From: Gymnogyps californianus
Taxonomy: Eukaryota; Chordata; Aves; Accipitriformes; Cathartidae
Assembly: GCF_018139145.2 (NCBI RefSeq)
Contig: NC_059477.1
Coordinates: forward strand, 34,327,502 to 34,391,501
Length of the DNA stretch: 64,000 bases
Direction of reading: 5' to 3'
In this document: positions 48,259 to 61,770 of the stretch, one piece after another
Layout: each line of letters begins with the position of its first letter
Position numbering within the stretch: the first letter of the stretch is position 1
Program-made: the position numbers and the translations under genes
Notes under the pieces: generated by a model
What the model saw: only the letters and a program-made list of their open reading frames with translations
The model's database searches: none
What the model was told of the DNA's origin: nothing

Positions 48259-49592
48259 ATTTAAAGGTCAAACTTATCCTGCAGTGATATTAAAATATAT
48301 TATTCCGTTTCATCTGACTTGAGGAGAACATCTTTGGGACAGTGTTCACTAGATAGATAGGGAAAAAGGCAATCACCATACACTCTGCTGCCTTTTTAAT
48401 GCATTTTTTTTCTCTTCCCTCCAGTAGAAATTGGACAGTTTCCCTCTGAGAGAGGGAAGAGAGAGATTTGTAAAAGAATGAAGCGTAATTCATACTGCAG
48501 TCAATGGGAGTGAGGTGCCACTCTTCTCTGTACCGGGAGAGTCTTGCACTGAAGCGGTTGCAGAACTGAAGGTCTTCACAGGACGATGAAGCAAAACTGT
48601 TTGTCCACTAGAATTTCTCAAGGGGAGATGTATCTATCAGGATTCATGCAGTTCGCATTCAGGTCTGTGAAAGTAGGTGTGTGATGGCAGGATCTGGACC
48701 AACCCCCTCCCCCTCTGGGCTGGGTTCTTGAAACAAACATGGAGCACATTTCAACAGTATGGCATCCTGGAATAAAAAAGAAATGCTAAGTGTTAAGTAC
48801 AGTCGTGTGGTAAAGGTAGTGCTCCAAATTCAGCAGCATTTGTTTACACAAATATTTACATAGCTGAACTGTGTTCCATATGTGGGATTTTGCATTTTGA
48901 GCAAAACAGGATTATTCCAGAAACTGCTTATCTCTGTAAATATTTGTGACGTCAGAATTGAAGGGTATAAGGTCAGGTTTGCAAATAATTACGAATACAG
49001 GAGGCAAACTCCATAAAACAGTGTTATTTGACTCGAGGCTGTGCTAATGCTAACATTTTTCTGTGACTGAATCCTCCTGAAAACATCAAAGAAATTATAT
49101 GGCCTTTATTTACTTGCTATGTTCCAGAAGATAGTCTGGTGCTGCAGAGAAAATGGAAGAGGTCCTACAAAGAGTGGGATGGATCTGATAATCTTCACTG
49201 CCTCAAAGCTGCTTCTCTTGTGAATTTAAGGAAGTCTGCCATGCAAACACCTGAGAGGAAGGTAAAATTAGAGCTGTGCATATGCTGTGTATGTAAATTG
49301 TTGCCTATAGCATGCACTTGCTTGGAGTGCAGGAGTCCTTGCAATATTGGCTCATGTGCAAACCAAAGGGTCCCAGGAAAGACCTAGTAGGTGATAAGTC
49401 TTCTTGACCTCAGCCATGAGACACTGCTGCAAAAGCAAGTGGGATATGTGGTAGCAGCCAGGTTAAATGTAGCATATCTGTCCTATCCACACTGGATATT
49501 GATGCATTTGGACTTGTGCCAAGGGACACGAGGGATCCAGCTTTTCTCATTGTCTTGTCTCAATACATGTCAAGGGATTATGCAGACTCAAA

Positions 49593-49634
49593 CCAAAACT
49601 GTGTCCACACAATGTGGACACAGTAGTAGTTTGG
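49593..49634. repeat. Inverted repeat forming a tight hairpin
   Basis: A 12-bp perfect stem (ACTGTGTCCACA with its complement) around a 3-base loop. CCAAA/TTTGG outer arms are separated from the stem by a 5-base bulge on one side. Too short for a typical pre-miRNA. Confidence 0.75.
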
Positions 49635-52600
49635 ACTGAGCACAAGTTTGACCAGATGTTATAGATTGACCAGATTATATAGACATACCTCTGGTGCTGG
49701 GAAGCTGTGCAGCTTGACATATTTTATTGTAAAAGACTATTAAGCAACAGGGAGACTATCCAGGGGTCAAATCTCTACCATGGATGTGAACAGAAGTGTA
49801 ATTGTTGACTTCAGTGGAAATAAGATCAATCTCCAAGTGCCTAACAGTCTAAATAATCCTGAACTGGTATCCTAAATCTGCCCTTGTAGTTGTTCACCGC
49901 TGTTGAATGCCAGGCTGTATGGTTTTTTAACCACGAATCTACATATTGTGCCATTTGAGAGTATATTAGTCTTCCACAGGCATTGTAAAGAGACCACAGT
50001 CTTTGAGTCTTTGAACTTGCCTACTAATGCGTGGCTGGGAGGTGGTAAATTAAAATGGACTGTATTTCTTTTGTCTGCAACATTTTATCTAACCCAAACA
50101 TGTTAGAACGGAACTTTCCATATCTGCACAATGAGTTGGTGATTATAGCTTTTGCTATCAGATACAAAAATAGAAATTGTAAATGCATATACTTGTAATA
50201 GGAGAAATTATCTTCAGCTATATAGCTGTTTATCCAAAACCTAATATCATTCTTATGAACCTAGAGCTACGTGCTTGTAAAGGTCTGAAGTAAAGTTATA
50301 ATTAATTTTGTGACTCTCCTCAGCTTAATATCATTAATCAGTGTGATTTTCTGACCTCAGCTAGTGCTCAATAATCAAATGCCCTTGCTGTATTTCTAAA
50401 TGCCTCTTCTGAAACACAGAACAGCAATAAGAAAATACAGTTGCAGATACATCAAAGGAAATGTTTAAAGTGAGATATAAGTAGCTGATCTTTTATCACT
50501 TTTGGCATATCATCAAAGAATAAAAAATATTTTTAATAAGCTAAGTGAATCTTCCTAAATTCAATAGCTGAATAGTTCCTCTGGGGGGTGTGTGTATGGG
50601 AAAAACAAAAACCTTCTTTTCTGCTGCCATAGAAACCAGCCTTAACCAGGACATTGTAAACAAAACGAGCACTCTCTGGCTTCATATTTATGTTTCATAA
50701 GTATTCCTTTTTAAGTATGAAAAATGACACTTAATTTCTCAAATAGGTAGTCTGTTGATCCTCTTTTAGATTTGGCTGTATTTGCAGAAACAAGCTTAAG
50801 GAGTAATTTTTGTCTAAGAAATGAAAAATACACAGACCCTAAAGAGACTGCAGAGGCAGCCCAAGTCCCCCCATAGACTTTTAACGCATGGCAGAGTGCA
50901 TTGGGTGGAAGGAGTCAGAATGCTCCCATTGCGTCTCAGCATGAGGGAGAGACAGCAGAAGTGCACCTCTTCCCTTACTGTGCCATCACCCTTCATACAC
51001 CTCAGCACAGACAGTGGGTTTTCAGTCTTTTTTGTAATCAAACATTTTGTTGGAGTGGGGCAGCTGATACAGCCATTTTCCTGTAGCTCAGTTCTTACCA
51101 TAAAAAAACATGACTCATGCTTTCCAAAGAAAGGAGCTAGTTGGTGCTTTGATTGGTAAGTGTCCATCTGACAGCAATATTTGCCTTGAAAAGGAGTAAG
51201 TTTCATTAAGGCATCACAAGCTGAAAACCCCAAAATGAAGGCACTGAAATGACACATGAAATGCTGGCTCTGTTGGCATGGAAATTTTGGCACATATCAA
51301 TTGCTTCTTGTGGAAAACAGAGTACACTAGTACATTTTTGCAAATATCATGTTCAAAATTGCAGAAAACTTATTTCAGTTCATTTTAGTGTTGAATCTAC
51401 TTTTTTAATCAAAACATTTTTTTGGAAAATGGCTGAACTTACCTTGTTTCTCAGTGTGATTCTGCTCTAGCTCTCTATTTCTAGAGACAACTTTAAAATA
51501 TGCTACTTTTAGGAGAAGAAACTCTATCTATGCTAACTACTAATATAGCTATGAACTGAATTAACAGCTAGTAGTATTTTTCCACACATTGTGTGTGCAG
51601 TCTGTATATCTGCTTTTGGTGCACTACAAAATTGCACATTGCAGATTGGGACTCCAGTGATCTTTTTATCCTTGACACTGTGGTGACTCTTCTAGGGAGA
51701 TAAGACTGGGCTGGACTGGATTGGGAACATGACTTTGTAAAATGAAGGTCAACCTGTCTGTTCAGTGCAGCTATACCTTTCCAGCCGGTCCTTCAGTTTC
51801 TACATTTAATTTGAGGAAGGATACATATAATGCTAACATAGATTAAAAAGGCTTTCTACCACTCACTCCTGCTGCCTCAGGAGGGATACTTGTCTGATAG
51901 TTGTGACTCTCTAGAATAAGAAGCTGAAATGCTTACTTAACATCTGTGAGAGTGAAACCAAAAGACAAGGCTGGGTACAGCCCGTTCTGGAGACCACAGG
52001 GGCATGCATATGTACGTTTTCTTGTGGACCATGGGGAGTCCAGCTGCACCATTGTAACGAAGAGATCTGGCAAAAAAACACTCTAAAGAAGGATCCTACA
52101 CTGTTGTTTTGTCTGATGTCAGTCATACAGCACTGCCACAAGGATAAACAGATAAGTGAAAACAGCCAGATCACAGCCTAGTTAGTTCTACATATTTTAC
52201 ATATATAATGGAAAAGCAGTCCGACACCCACAGGCTGGGTAATGATGGTGGCTGGTTGTCAGTAGGTACAAAATACTGTGTCTGTTGCAAGAAATGTATA
52301 AATATCTGCAGTCAAGTGAGGATGCAACTAGCAATGTTCTGTGTGGAAGTCCACTGTTCATTTCAGTAGGGTCTGGGTCAGCCCTCAAGGCTTTGCGAAG
52401 GGCATGCTGAAGCTGGGGATCCATGCTGTACAAGAAAGTATTTAATCATAGTCCTGTCTTTTTGCCATTGCTGGTTTCATTCTAGCACATGCTGCATTTC
52501 TTTCTTCTCCAACTGGTCTCTGTGTTTTCACTTTAAAATATATACCTCTACCTTAAAATGCATTTGTAGATCAAAAAGTATCTATGTAAGGATAGCCTCT

Positions 52601-54643
52601 TCCTTCTCAACAAGGCTGCACTCAGAGAATAATACTCACGGACTAGTGTGACAAGAGACAGCTTTGAATGATTTTTTTACTCTGTTAGCAGAGTGCCTGC
52701 GAGGTTTGCTCAGCCAGTACCACAAAGAAAAACACTTCTTTCCTTGTCTCTCTCCAGCATTAGACCCATTTGCTAAGTCACAGCTGTGCAAATACACTGA
52801 CAGCGAGGGTGTTACACAGGTGAAACTGGGCACCTCATCTGACCTACACAGCCTTCCCCCTTGATGATAATGTCGTACAAGAAATAAAGAGCCAGTATAA
52901 GGTTTAGGTCTCTCTGCCTTTCTAGATAGCAAGAGACTTCTTTCACAGAAAGACATGGTTTAGTTCAAACAAGAATTAAATTAAGTCTCTGGGACTTTTC
53001 CAGGTGCTAATGGCTGGGGTGTGGTATAGGATGTGGGTGCCAGGATAGGTGTTCAAGGGCTGCTTCTAGGGAAGAAGCAAAGTCAGGGGTGACGCAAAGG
53101 CAGCATGTGGGGGAGGAAAAGAGTTATATCCATTTTAGCTCCCCGGTTAATGCCTGTTTGACCAAGGAGCTGGGAGTGTTTCAGGGCTCAGTGATACCCT
53201 CTGAATTCAGAAGCGGCTTCAGGCAAATGGAGCCAGACCCCCATGGCAGGGGGCTGTGTGATTAGCAGATGTGTCGACAGAATGACTGACAAATTGACTA
53301 TGGGGATGTAAGCTTGTAAAACTTAAATATAAAGTTATATTATTTATATTTCTTCCTACTTCAAAGTGATGGTTGTCTAGATTAACAGTCTACTTCTTAT
53401 TTGGAGCAATGCAGTTCATTAAGATAGTTACTTAGGTTGCAAAGTCAAGTATTTTGAGGCTGAAAAATGCCAGATTTATGGTTGGCTGTGCAAAATTAAT
53501 TATATGTCCAGTGTCTTAAATTATAACATCCTACTTTAGTTCTCTACAGGGTACCCACCTTATTCAGTGTGCAGAAGGGACTTACAAAGGGAAGGGAATC
53601 AGGGCAACTGAACCAGCCTTGATTAACTGCTGTGTGCTAGACTTTGTTCCTAATAGCTCCCATTTCACTTGGTTTCTATTGAATATAATGGATACTTAAT
53701 GTTAGTTCAGTGATACCAGACTGCCCTTCCACCTGAAGACTTCAGGTCCTTTATAAATGGTACCTTACCTTTGCAAGCCTTCTGCAAATTAAATACTTCA
53801 TTTTACAAAGACAGCTAGATACACAAATATGAAATGATATACTTGGACCCACAGGCACCTTGACTCAACCCTGAAATATAGCCCAGATATATGGGCTCCT
53901 GACCTTCCGTTTTAATAACAAATCTCTTTCTCTTGTCTTATGCCTAGTAGTTATTGATTTTCAATACAAATGGGAATCAGAAATCTATGGTCCCTTTCAA
54001 TAGATCTGCTGCAAACTGCTGGAATTATATTTTATAAAATTTCAGGCTGGGTCTCTGAAACAGGTAGAATGAATCAATTAGAACCAGCTGTAGATCTGTT
54101 TATATATTGCTAAGTGACAAAGTCTGAAAGTGAAGTCTGTTGATACATCCCGCAAAGTTAGTGGGAAAGGAGACTTAAATGGAAGAGATTTTTCTTTTCA
54201 CAGTAACACTACATGAAACTACAAGTTGAAACTTTATCTATACCTGTACTATACTTCATTACAGTTCTCTCTTTCTGCTTTCTTCTGCAGTGCATGCACT
54301 TGCCATAAATCCTTAAGAAGAAATTGTACTGTTACTCCCTCCTACCAAATATTGTGTGTCTGTGGAGATGAAACTAGGATTGTGACTGCAGTCTCCCCCA
54401 GCAGCCAATGTAGCTGGTCAGCATGGGACTGGGAAGGCTCTGGATAATGGGAATGCCAGAAGAGCATGGGGAGATAGAGCGGCAGTCCCTCCTGGGGACT
54501 GTGCATGGAGACAGTCCAAGCCCTGTGCTAAGCAAGGTGGATTTTTGCTTGAAAATGTTAGTGCTTCATTAAAGGCATAAACTACCAATTTTTTTGGCCC
54601 AAGTTGAAAAAGGCATGCTTTAAGGGTGAAAAAATATATATAT

Positions 54644-54701
54644 AATCCTCCAACAAATATATAATACAAATATATTAAAAAATATATAATCCTCCAACAA
54701 A
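54644..54701. repeat. 44-bp-spaced direct repeat in AT-rich DNA
   Basis: ATATATAATCCTCCAACAAA ends at about 54657 and again at about 54701, separated by AT-rich sequence. This is a local duplication. Confidence 0.75.
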
Positions 54702-55621
54702 CGTGGCCTCATTACCAAGCATAATTATAGGTTTGTAGAACTTGGAGACAATTTTAGTAACAAGCATACTGAATACTTTTTAAAAATGCTATACTGGGAC
54801 CATAGGTGCTTTCTGGTAGAGACCAGTGACGTATGTACAGCATCACTGGAAGGTGTGATTGCAGCACAGAAAAGCAAGTCAGTTCACTGCAGATAGAATG
54901 AATACTGATAGCAGTGATACTCTAGCATCACAGGCTTCAGCATGAGCTGCACGTGTCAGTCACAAATTCCAGGTGGATCTTTGCAAATAAGGAGTGTCAG
55001 CTGATGTGCACTGGTGTTGGTCTGCTGTCCCCTGTGGCCATTAGCACCAAAAAAAGATCTGGCCCTGGGGTGCTGTTAAGACCTCAGATACCCTATGTAT
55101 TCTTTGTTCAAGCAAAAATGGTGGTGTCTCAGGAGCATAGAGAGAGAAGAGAATAATAGTAGATGTTGTTCTGGCTGTAATGGAGGCCTGTTTACAGAGT
55201 GAATGATTTGTCTACATATCTGTGTGGAATAAGGCTGCCAAAATTCCTGCCAAAATGTAACCACCAAAAATAAATATAATCATACTAGTGTCTTCGCTAC
55301 ATACTATGCCAATTCCTTTACTTAGCATGAAGTCTGGAAGGGGATATGCATTAGCATGATAACCTACTGGGTAATTTAAGAAATAATATTTGTCTTAATC
55401 CTTCTTTCCTTTTATCTCCTCTCCCTCCCCCATTCTGCCTCCTCCCTGCTGCAGTATGATGTAGTACTACTGAATGCTGATGAGACCACATTAAGTCCAA
55501 TCCCAGCCACTCATTATTGGCCAGCTAAGTTGGCACCATAGCAGCATTTAATACTTCTGACTGGGAGAAAATCTATGGAGAAGACTAGTCATAATATTGA
55601 ATTCTCTAGGGAAAATGTGGC

Positions 55622-55625
55622 TTTG

Positions 55626-55656
<31 letters not shown>
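55622..55656. repeat. (TTTTG)n microsatellite
   Basis: About six uninterrupted TTTTG units. Likely length-polymorphic. Confidence 0.9.
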
Positions 55657-55658
<2 letters not shown>

Positions 55659-56605
55659 TGTATTTATTCAAGTCTGACTTGATTGTTTTCCCTCCTCACC
55701 ATGTTAATCTCAAAGAGGCAAAGTCTTCCTGTGTTCAGTAATCTCAATCTGTTTTCTAAAGATGCACGTATAGAGAGAAGCCAAGACCTTCTTTCAGCAT
55801 GCAGCGAGAGAGATTTATTGTTCACATTTCCTACTGTTTCTGTCAGGGTTGTGCCTGTGTGCCTTGGCTGAAATGCTTCTTGCTCCAAAGAAGTTTATAG
55901 ATGAGACAAGCAGATTCAGAAGGGAAACGGAGGCAGAGAAGTACTAGAATGGAGGGTGGCATTTTGAAATTCAATATTCATGCTATTTGAGACATATATA
56001 CACTAAATTTAGGTAAGATTAATCAGTACAGAATTGCTGTTGAGATTATACTAAAGCTAAGAGAAAAAACAGAGGCAGTGATTGCTATTAAGCAGCAACT
56101 GACTACAAGCTGGTGCCTGTGGGTGAAACAGCTCTTCTTCAATAAAAAATATAGATGGATTAGAGGGGAAAAAAGGTGATCCTTGGCTCTGAGAAACAAG
56201 TCCCAGGACTTAGGATTTGTAACTATAATCAATAACATGTAAGTGCTGGTATCTTTGAATTATAAAACCTTTAAAATATATAAAATATGAGTTACAATTT
56301 CTTTGTGCATTACCAAATAGGCTGGGCTCTTTCATAGATACATTACTTTGGAAAGAGTAATGGCATCCATTCTTTCAGGTACTTCTGTCTAATAACGGTA
56401 CCTAGACAGTAAGAGCAGTCACACTTATGCACTGCAAGATAAAGTATACTTTAAAACCATTTCCCTAACTGCAGCTGTCAAACACAGCATCAAATGTGTG
56501 CTGCCTAGTGGAATATATACATTTTTTTAGATGAAATAATAGACATCTTGCAATTTTGTTGAATTAACCCACTGAAAGATGTGTAGACAATTAACCAAAA
56601 TGGTA

Positions 56606-58325
56606 AATTCACATAATCCCAGAATGGATGAGGTTGGAAGGCACCTCTGGAAATAAAGTGGTCCAACTCCCCTTCTGAAAGCAGGGTCAGCTAGAGCAGA
56701 TTGCTCAGGATCCTGTCCAGTCAGGTTTGGAATAGCTCCAAGGATGGACACTCTACAACCTCTCTGGGAAACCTGTTCCAGAGCATGACCACCCCAGAGC
56801 ATCTCCATTTTCTCAGTGAAAAAGCTTTTTCTTATGTTTACATGGAATTTGCCATATTTCAGTTTGTGCCCATTGCCTCCTGTCTGGTCACTGGGCACTG
56901 CTGAGATGAGTCTGACTCCATTTTCTTTACTACCCCATCAGGTATTAATATACATTGATGAGATCACCCTCAGTCTTCCCTTCTCCAGCCTGAACAGTTC
57001 CAGCTCTCTCAGCTTCTACTTGTATGCTGGAAGCCCTTAGTAGTCTTTGTAATGTTTTGCTGGACTCACTCCCGTATGCGCATGTCGGTCTTGTCCTGGA
57101 GAACCCAGAGCTGGACAGAGGGCTCCAGATGTGTCTCATCAGGGCTGAGTAGAGGGGAAGCATCACCTCCCTTGACCTGCTGGCAACGCTGTTTGTAATG
57201 CAGCCCAGGATGCCTTTGGTCTTCTTTGCTGCAAGGGCACATTGCTTACTCATGTTCAACTTGTTGTCTATCAGGACTCCTAGGTCCGTTTCTGCAAAGC
57301 TGTTTTCCAGCTAGTTGTTTCTGGACTGAACCGGTGTATTGGGTTATTTCTTCCCAGGTGCAGGACTTTGCATTTCCCCTTGTTGAACTTCCTGAAGTCC
57401 AACATTATTTTGTCCATTTTTCGGCCCTGCTGAGGTCCCTCCAACCACTATCAACCTCTATCAACCACTCCTCCCAGTTTTGTATCATCTGCAAACTTCC
57501 TGATGATACCTTCCTGATCTGCCCTATCATCTAGATCATTAATGAAGATTCAAACAACACTGGCCTTGGTATTCACTCTTGGGGTACACCACTAGGGAAA
57601 GGTCTTACTTGGACTTTATGCTGCTGATCACAACCCTTCGAGCCCAGCAATTCAGCCTGTTTTCAGTCCACCTCATTGTCCACTTATCTGGCCCGTACTT
57701 CATCAGTTTGTCAGTGATAATGCTGTGGTAGACAGTGCTGAAAGTCATAATAAAGTAGAGACAAACAGCTTTTACTGTCATCCCCAAGCTGGTCTTGTCA
57801 CTGTAGAGGGCTATCAGGTTGGTCAAGCATGATTTCCCTTTCATAAATCCATGCCAATTACTCCCAATCACCTTTCTGACCTTTCTGACCTATGTAAAGG
57901 ACCTCTGGGGGAATTTGTCCTATCACCTTCCCAGTGACTGAAGGGAAGCTGTCTGGCCTGTGTTTCCTTGGATCCTCCTTGCCATTCTTGAAGATAGAAG
58001 TGGTGTTTGCTCTCTTCCAGTGCTCAGGAACCTCCCCTGATCACCATGACCTTTCATTATTGAGAGTGGCCTTGCAATGACATTGGCCATCTCTCTCAGC
58101 GCTTGCAAATACACACCATCAGGTTGCATGGATTTATGTAAGCCCAATCGGTTTACATGTTCCCTAACCTGATCCTCCTCCATGAATGGTAAGTCTTCCT
58201 TGCTCCAGACTTTCCTACAAATCTCATGGACCTGAGATTGCTGATGGCAAGCTTTACCAGTGAAAGACCAAGGTGGAGAAGTCATTGAGTACCTCGGCCT
58301 TTTGCACCAGGTCAAACTTCTAAAA
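56606..58325 (-). mobile_element. CR1 LINE, 5'-truncated, antisense, broken pol
   Basis: About 1.7 kb. The left end carries the CR1 3' terminus in antisense (ATCCCAGAATGGATGAGGTTGG). Minus-strand frames give CR1 ORF2 pieces in the right order: QPDGVYLQALREMANVIARP near 58100, GKSCLTNLIALY near 57840, the RT catalytic FADDTKLGG at about 57470-57495, SKQCALAAKKTKGILGCI near 57230 and GNGHKLKYGKFH near 56870. The reading frame is split by stops and frameshifts, so no full reverse transcriptase can be made. ORF1 and the endonuclease are missing. Confidence 0.93.
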
Positions 58326-59039
58326 TATTTTAACATGTGAAGTTACCGCTATGGGAGACTGCACGGAGATGCTTCTGTGTGTTTGATCTCTGCTTTCACA
58401 CCTGTCGCTCACTGATAAATGTGTCTTTCATTTCATGATAGAACAATTATTTGACACAAGTACACTCTGCTCAAAATATCAAGTATTGTGATCCAGCCTG
58501 TCAAGATAATCCAAAATGTAATCTCCTGGTCTGGAAGTGCAAGAATGCGGGTTATATCATTCCATATTTTTCCTTCCTGGTAACTGTGGTGTGAGTTCCT
58601 CTGCAGCTGTAAGTGTCTTTGAGCTTAGTAGCACATTTCATTGTCGGAAATCCAGTCTTAGAATCAAAACCGAATCATTTATTACAGAAAGTTAACATTA
58701 AAGCAGATATATGTCTACCGCCTGATGGTGTTGTGCTGCACTGTGTACGTTCTAGTGAGTTGAATTATGTTGAATCATTTCTTATCAGAATGAGATGAGC
58801 CTATGTACTCTATATCTAAGTTTTATGATAACTTGTGTAGAGTTCCCCCAAATTAGAGAACAGGTAGATGGTTGCTAAAGCAGCTTGAGTTTCTACCTCT
58901 GTGCTCTGCTGAGAGGCAAGCATTATAAACCAGTGATCTGTATCTGTTTATATTTTCCTGTTTTCCTGGGTTTATATTTTCCTGTTTTTTCCGTTTAAAG
59001 GGAAATTGAAATGGTGCTCATGATGCTGTGGTGCAAAAT
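58326..59039. other. Spacer between CR1 and the integrase relic
   Basis: No gene seen. A 20-bp-scale duplication of TTTATATTTTCCTGTTTT occurs at about 58949-58989. Confidence 0.5.
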
Positions 59040-59640
59040 GCTTCTGTTGCTCCTGAATCAAAGGTACATGTAGGGCTGGCTGAGGCTTGTGAAAAACAGC
59101 GTTTAACTTGATCTCTATGCACTACTCACTCACCGGTGCTGTGGCAGACGGCTGTTTTGCTTCATGTCAGGTTTCTCACTACTCCTGTAAGAAATCTATG
59201 GCAAATGATTTGCAGGGCTTTCCTTCTAGGTCAGCAGTTTGCAAACACTCTTTCAAAACTCAATTAAAATGTTCCATTTTCTCATTGGCATGAGGATAAT
59301 AAATGGAAGAATTTCAAGGCTTAATATGTCTCTCCCTCAGAAATACTTCAGATTTCACAGCTGTGAACAGAGGTGCTTTATCAGAGATTAGTTTGTTCAG
59401 ATTTCCTCCATGACTGAAAATTGTTAACAAGAATTCAATTACTGTTGTGGCAAGTAACCTAGCAAATAAAGGCTATTGCTGGCTATTTGCTGAAGGAATC
59501 AGTTAAAGTAATAGTATCAGTTAAAGGCAGTTGGTGCTGCTTTAGAAGTTTCTACTAGCTTAATAGCAATCTTTTCCGATGTAGCATCAGGTAAAAATAG
59601 AACTGCAATATGTCCTGCACTTCAAGTTGTTTATATGTCT
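59040..59640 (-). mobile_element. Decayed Ty3/gypsy-type integrase relic
   Basis: The minus strand, over three frames, encodes pieces of a gypsy-type integrase core in the correct order: LPDATSEKIAIK (about 59593-59559), LTDSFSK then a stop where Trp is expected (about 59506-59483), TTVIEFLLTIFSHGGN (about 59448-59401), LNKLISDKAPLFT (59400-59362), YYPHANE (59301-59281), KMEHFN then a stop (59280-59260) and LKECLQTADLEGKPCKSF (59253-59200). The second catalytic Asp and the Glu positions are kept. The first acid position appears to read Lys. At least seven stops and two frameshifts make it a pseudogene. No LTRs, RT or RNase H are recognisable nearby. Confidence 0.7.
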
Positions 59641-61727
59641 TGTGCTATATCTTATGTGTGCTGTCCACAGGGGAGATCCAAAATGGGAGAGTGATGTTGT
59701 TTGTGCCTCTCACCAAAGCTTCTTGACGGCGCGTTGCTGTCTGGATGCACACAAACAAGATACTGCTCTCTCTTCTGCCAGTCTTATTTTGCTCCGCTGA
59801 ACAATTTACTACTTTGGACATGAAGTGATGTGAAGTGCTCCCCCTCTCCTCCCTGTCCCACAGCAGTCGTGGGCCACGTTTCAGCTCGTAGCAACCATGT
59901 GTCACTGGTAGTACAGCTGAATTGCACGTGTTTTCATCTGCTCATAGCATTTCTGCCAGTAGGCATGGCTTCATCCAATAGTATTATATCACTCTGTACA
60001 TCTAATTCTGGCTCAAGGACTAAACATTTAGACATAGAGGTTTAGTCCAGAGGTTGGGCTCAGTTACTCACCCTGTCCTTCAGCACGCAAACTGCTTGTG
60101 CTTTTGTTGAAGAAAAGTTAAGTTTGTATTGAGTGGAAAACGAAAAGTCATTTACTGCTTTCCTCCACCCCCCACTGCAAAATATGGGACTGCCTCCTGC
60201 TTACTCCAGCTCTTCTCACCCAGATATCACCAGTTTTCATATGGCGTTCCCTAGCTTTGACACATCTCACCTCAGAGTGATTACGCTCAGCCTCCCACTG
60301 GTTTCCCCTGGATTGTTTCCTCCATCAGAGGAATTGTCATGCTCATCACTTCTTGCGGCTCTTTCTGAACTTTAATTAGCTCTGCCCTAAGGGCTTGTGA
60401 GCCTGAGGAGCTCTTCTTTGACAAAAGTGGGTTTGCTCGCTAGGCTAAGTGCATATTTTCTGAGGCTGTCGTAGTACCTATCCTCCCTAGCTTATCTTTG
60501 CATTGAGCTCCCTCATCTATAATTAATACACGTCAGAGATGAATCTGTGCTATAAAATTTTCTTATGAGGATGAGTTCTTCCATGAAAATATTTATCAAG
60601 TTCTGCTCACCTTGACCATAGCAGTGAATTCCTTTGTTCAATTATTCACAGTCCTGTGAAGGACTGTGCTCTAATCTGTCAGGGCTAACAGAACTCAGGA
60701 CTAATACCTCTTAGGTCTGGATCCAAAGTTCAAATAGCATCTTAATCACAGATTGGGTGGGATGTGCCATTAGCTTTGTACTTGGAGTCTGTCTTCAGAG
60801 GAATTTAAAGCATTTTTTTTCATGGATGTATTTGAAGGCCTTATTTTGATTATGTGAAGAAGAAAAAGATGAGTCAATACTGCCTCAGAATTACATTTAA
60901 ATATATGAAATTTTGGTGCAGGGATATTAATGACCTGACTTTTTCCAGTGTTCATAGTCTCTGCAGCTTTCATTAACTTCAGAGAGACTTGCAGTCACCT
61001 GTACTTCTGACCATAATTTTCCAAGCTTACTTGACTTACCAGTGACAGAGCTGGGAAAATGAGTCATATTTTTCATTAATGACTAATGATTTTGAATATG
61101 TCAAGGTTTTAATTTCCAGAAATCTCACAAGAACTCTTTTCTTTTATCTCTCTTCCCCCAGCCTCTCACCTTAACAACATTGCCAAAGATCTTCCTTTGA
61201 AAAGTCAGGTTCCTCTGTTTCCAGATTTCAGATTAAAACTGAAAATGCAAAGTTCTGAAAAGCGCTTGTCACTCACAAAGGTCCTGGCAATAACCCCTTT
61301 CATCTGATTTCATCTCCAGCATCCCTCACAATTCACTCTTCCACTCCTGTGAAGCTGATTCTAGTGTTTTCATCCCATCCTGTTAAATTGAGAAGAATAT
61401 TTCTATTGATTCAGAAAGCAGAAGGATTAAGCTCTAGCGCGTGCTTTGCTCCATTGTCCCAGGGAGTGCCTTATAACCTATTTATAGCATATGCAGCTTT
61501 AGTTTACTGGGTGCGGTTCCAATATCTAACTGTCTGTTTACATCAAGGTTGACATCCTGACACAGATAGTTATTTTATGTTGGTCTTTCTGGAAATTAAA
61601 ATGATTTTTTTGTTGTTGTTGTTTCTGCTGTGGCTGCCTTAGTAAAAACCAATCAATTTAAAAGTATACCTCTGACTCACCTGAGCTGGGCTCAGCTGAC
61701 AAAGATACCTACTTTTGTCACAGAGGT
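59641..61727. other. Gene-poor sequence, no gene seen
   Basis: Upstream of the integrase relic on its own strand, where RT or RNase H remains might be expected. I could not recognise any. Short open frames at 59645-59905 and 60133-60375 have no family resemblance. Confidence 0.5.
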
Positions 61728-61770
61728 AGAGAAGAGTCCTTCCAACCCAAACCATTCTATGATTCTAAGA
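61728..61770 (+). mobile_element. CR1 3'-end scrap
   Basis: GTCCTTCCAACCCAAACCATTCTATGATTCTAAG is close to the CR1 3' terminus with its ATTCTATGATTCT end, in sense orientation. Only the last few dozen bases are recognisable. Confidence 0.75.

Larger units (their letters stand above)
41781..56605. other. Gene desert, no gene seen
   Basis: About 15 kb of AT-rich sequence without a gene I can support. It holds small structures listed separately (palindrome at 48239, hairpin at 49593, duplication at 54644, TTTTG repeat at 55622), a (TA)n patch near 46008 and AAT/AAC repeats near 43800. Open frames are short and without family resemblance. Confidence 0.55.
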
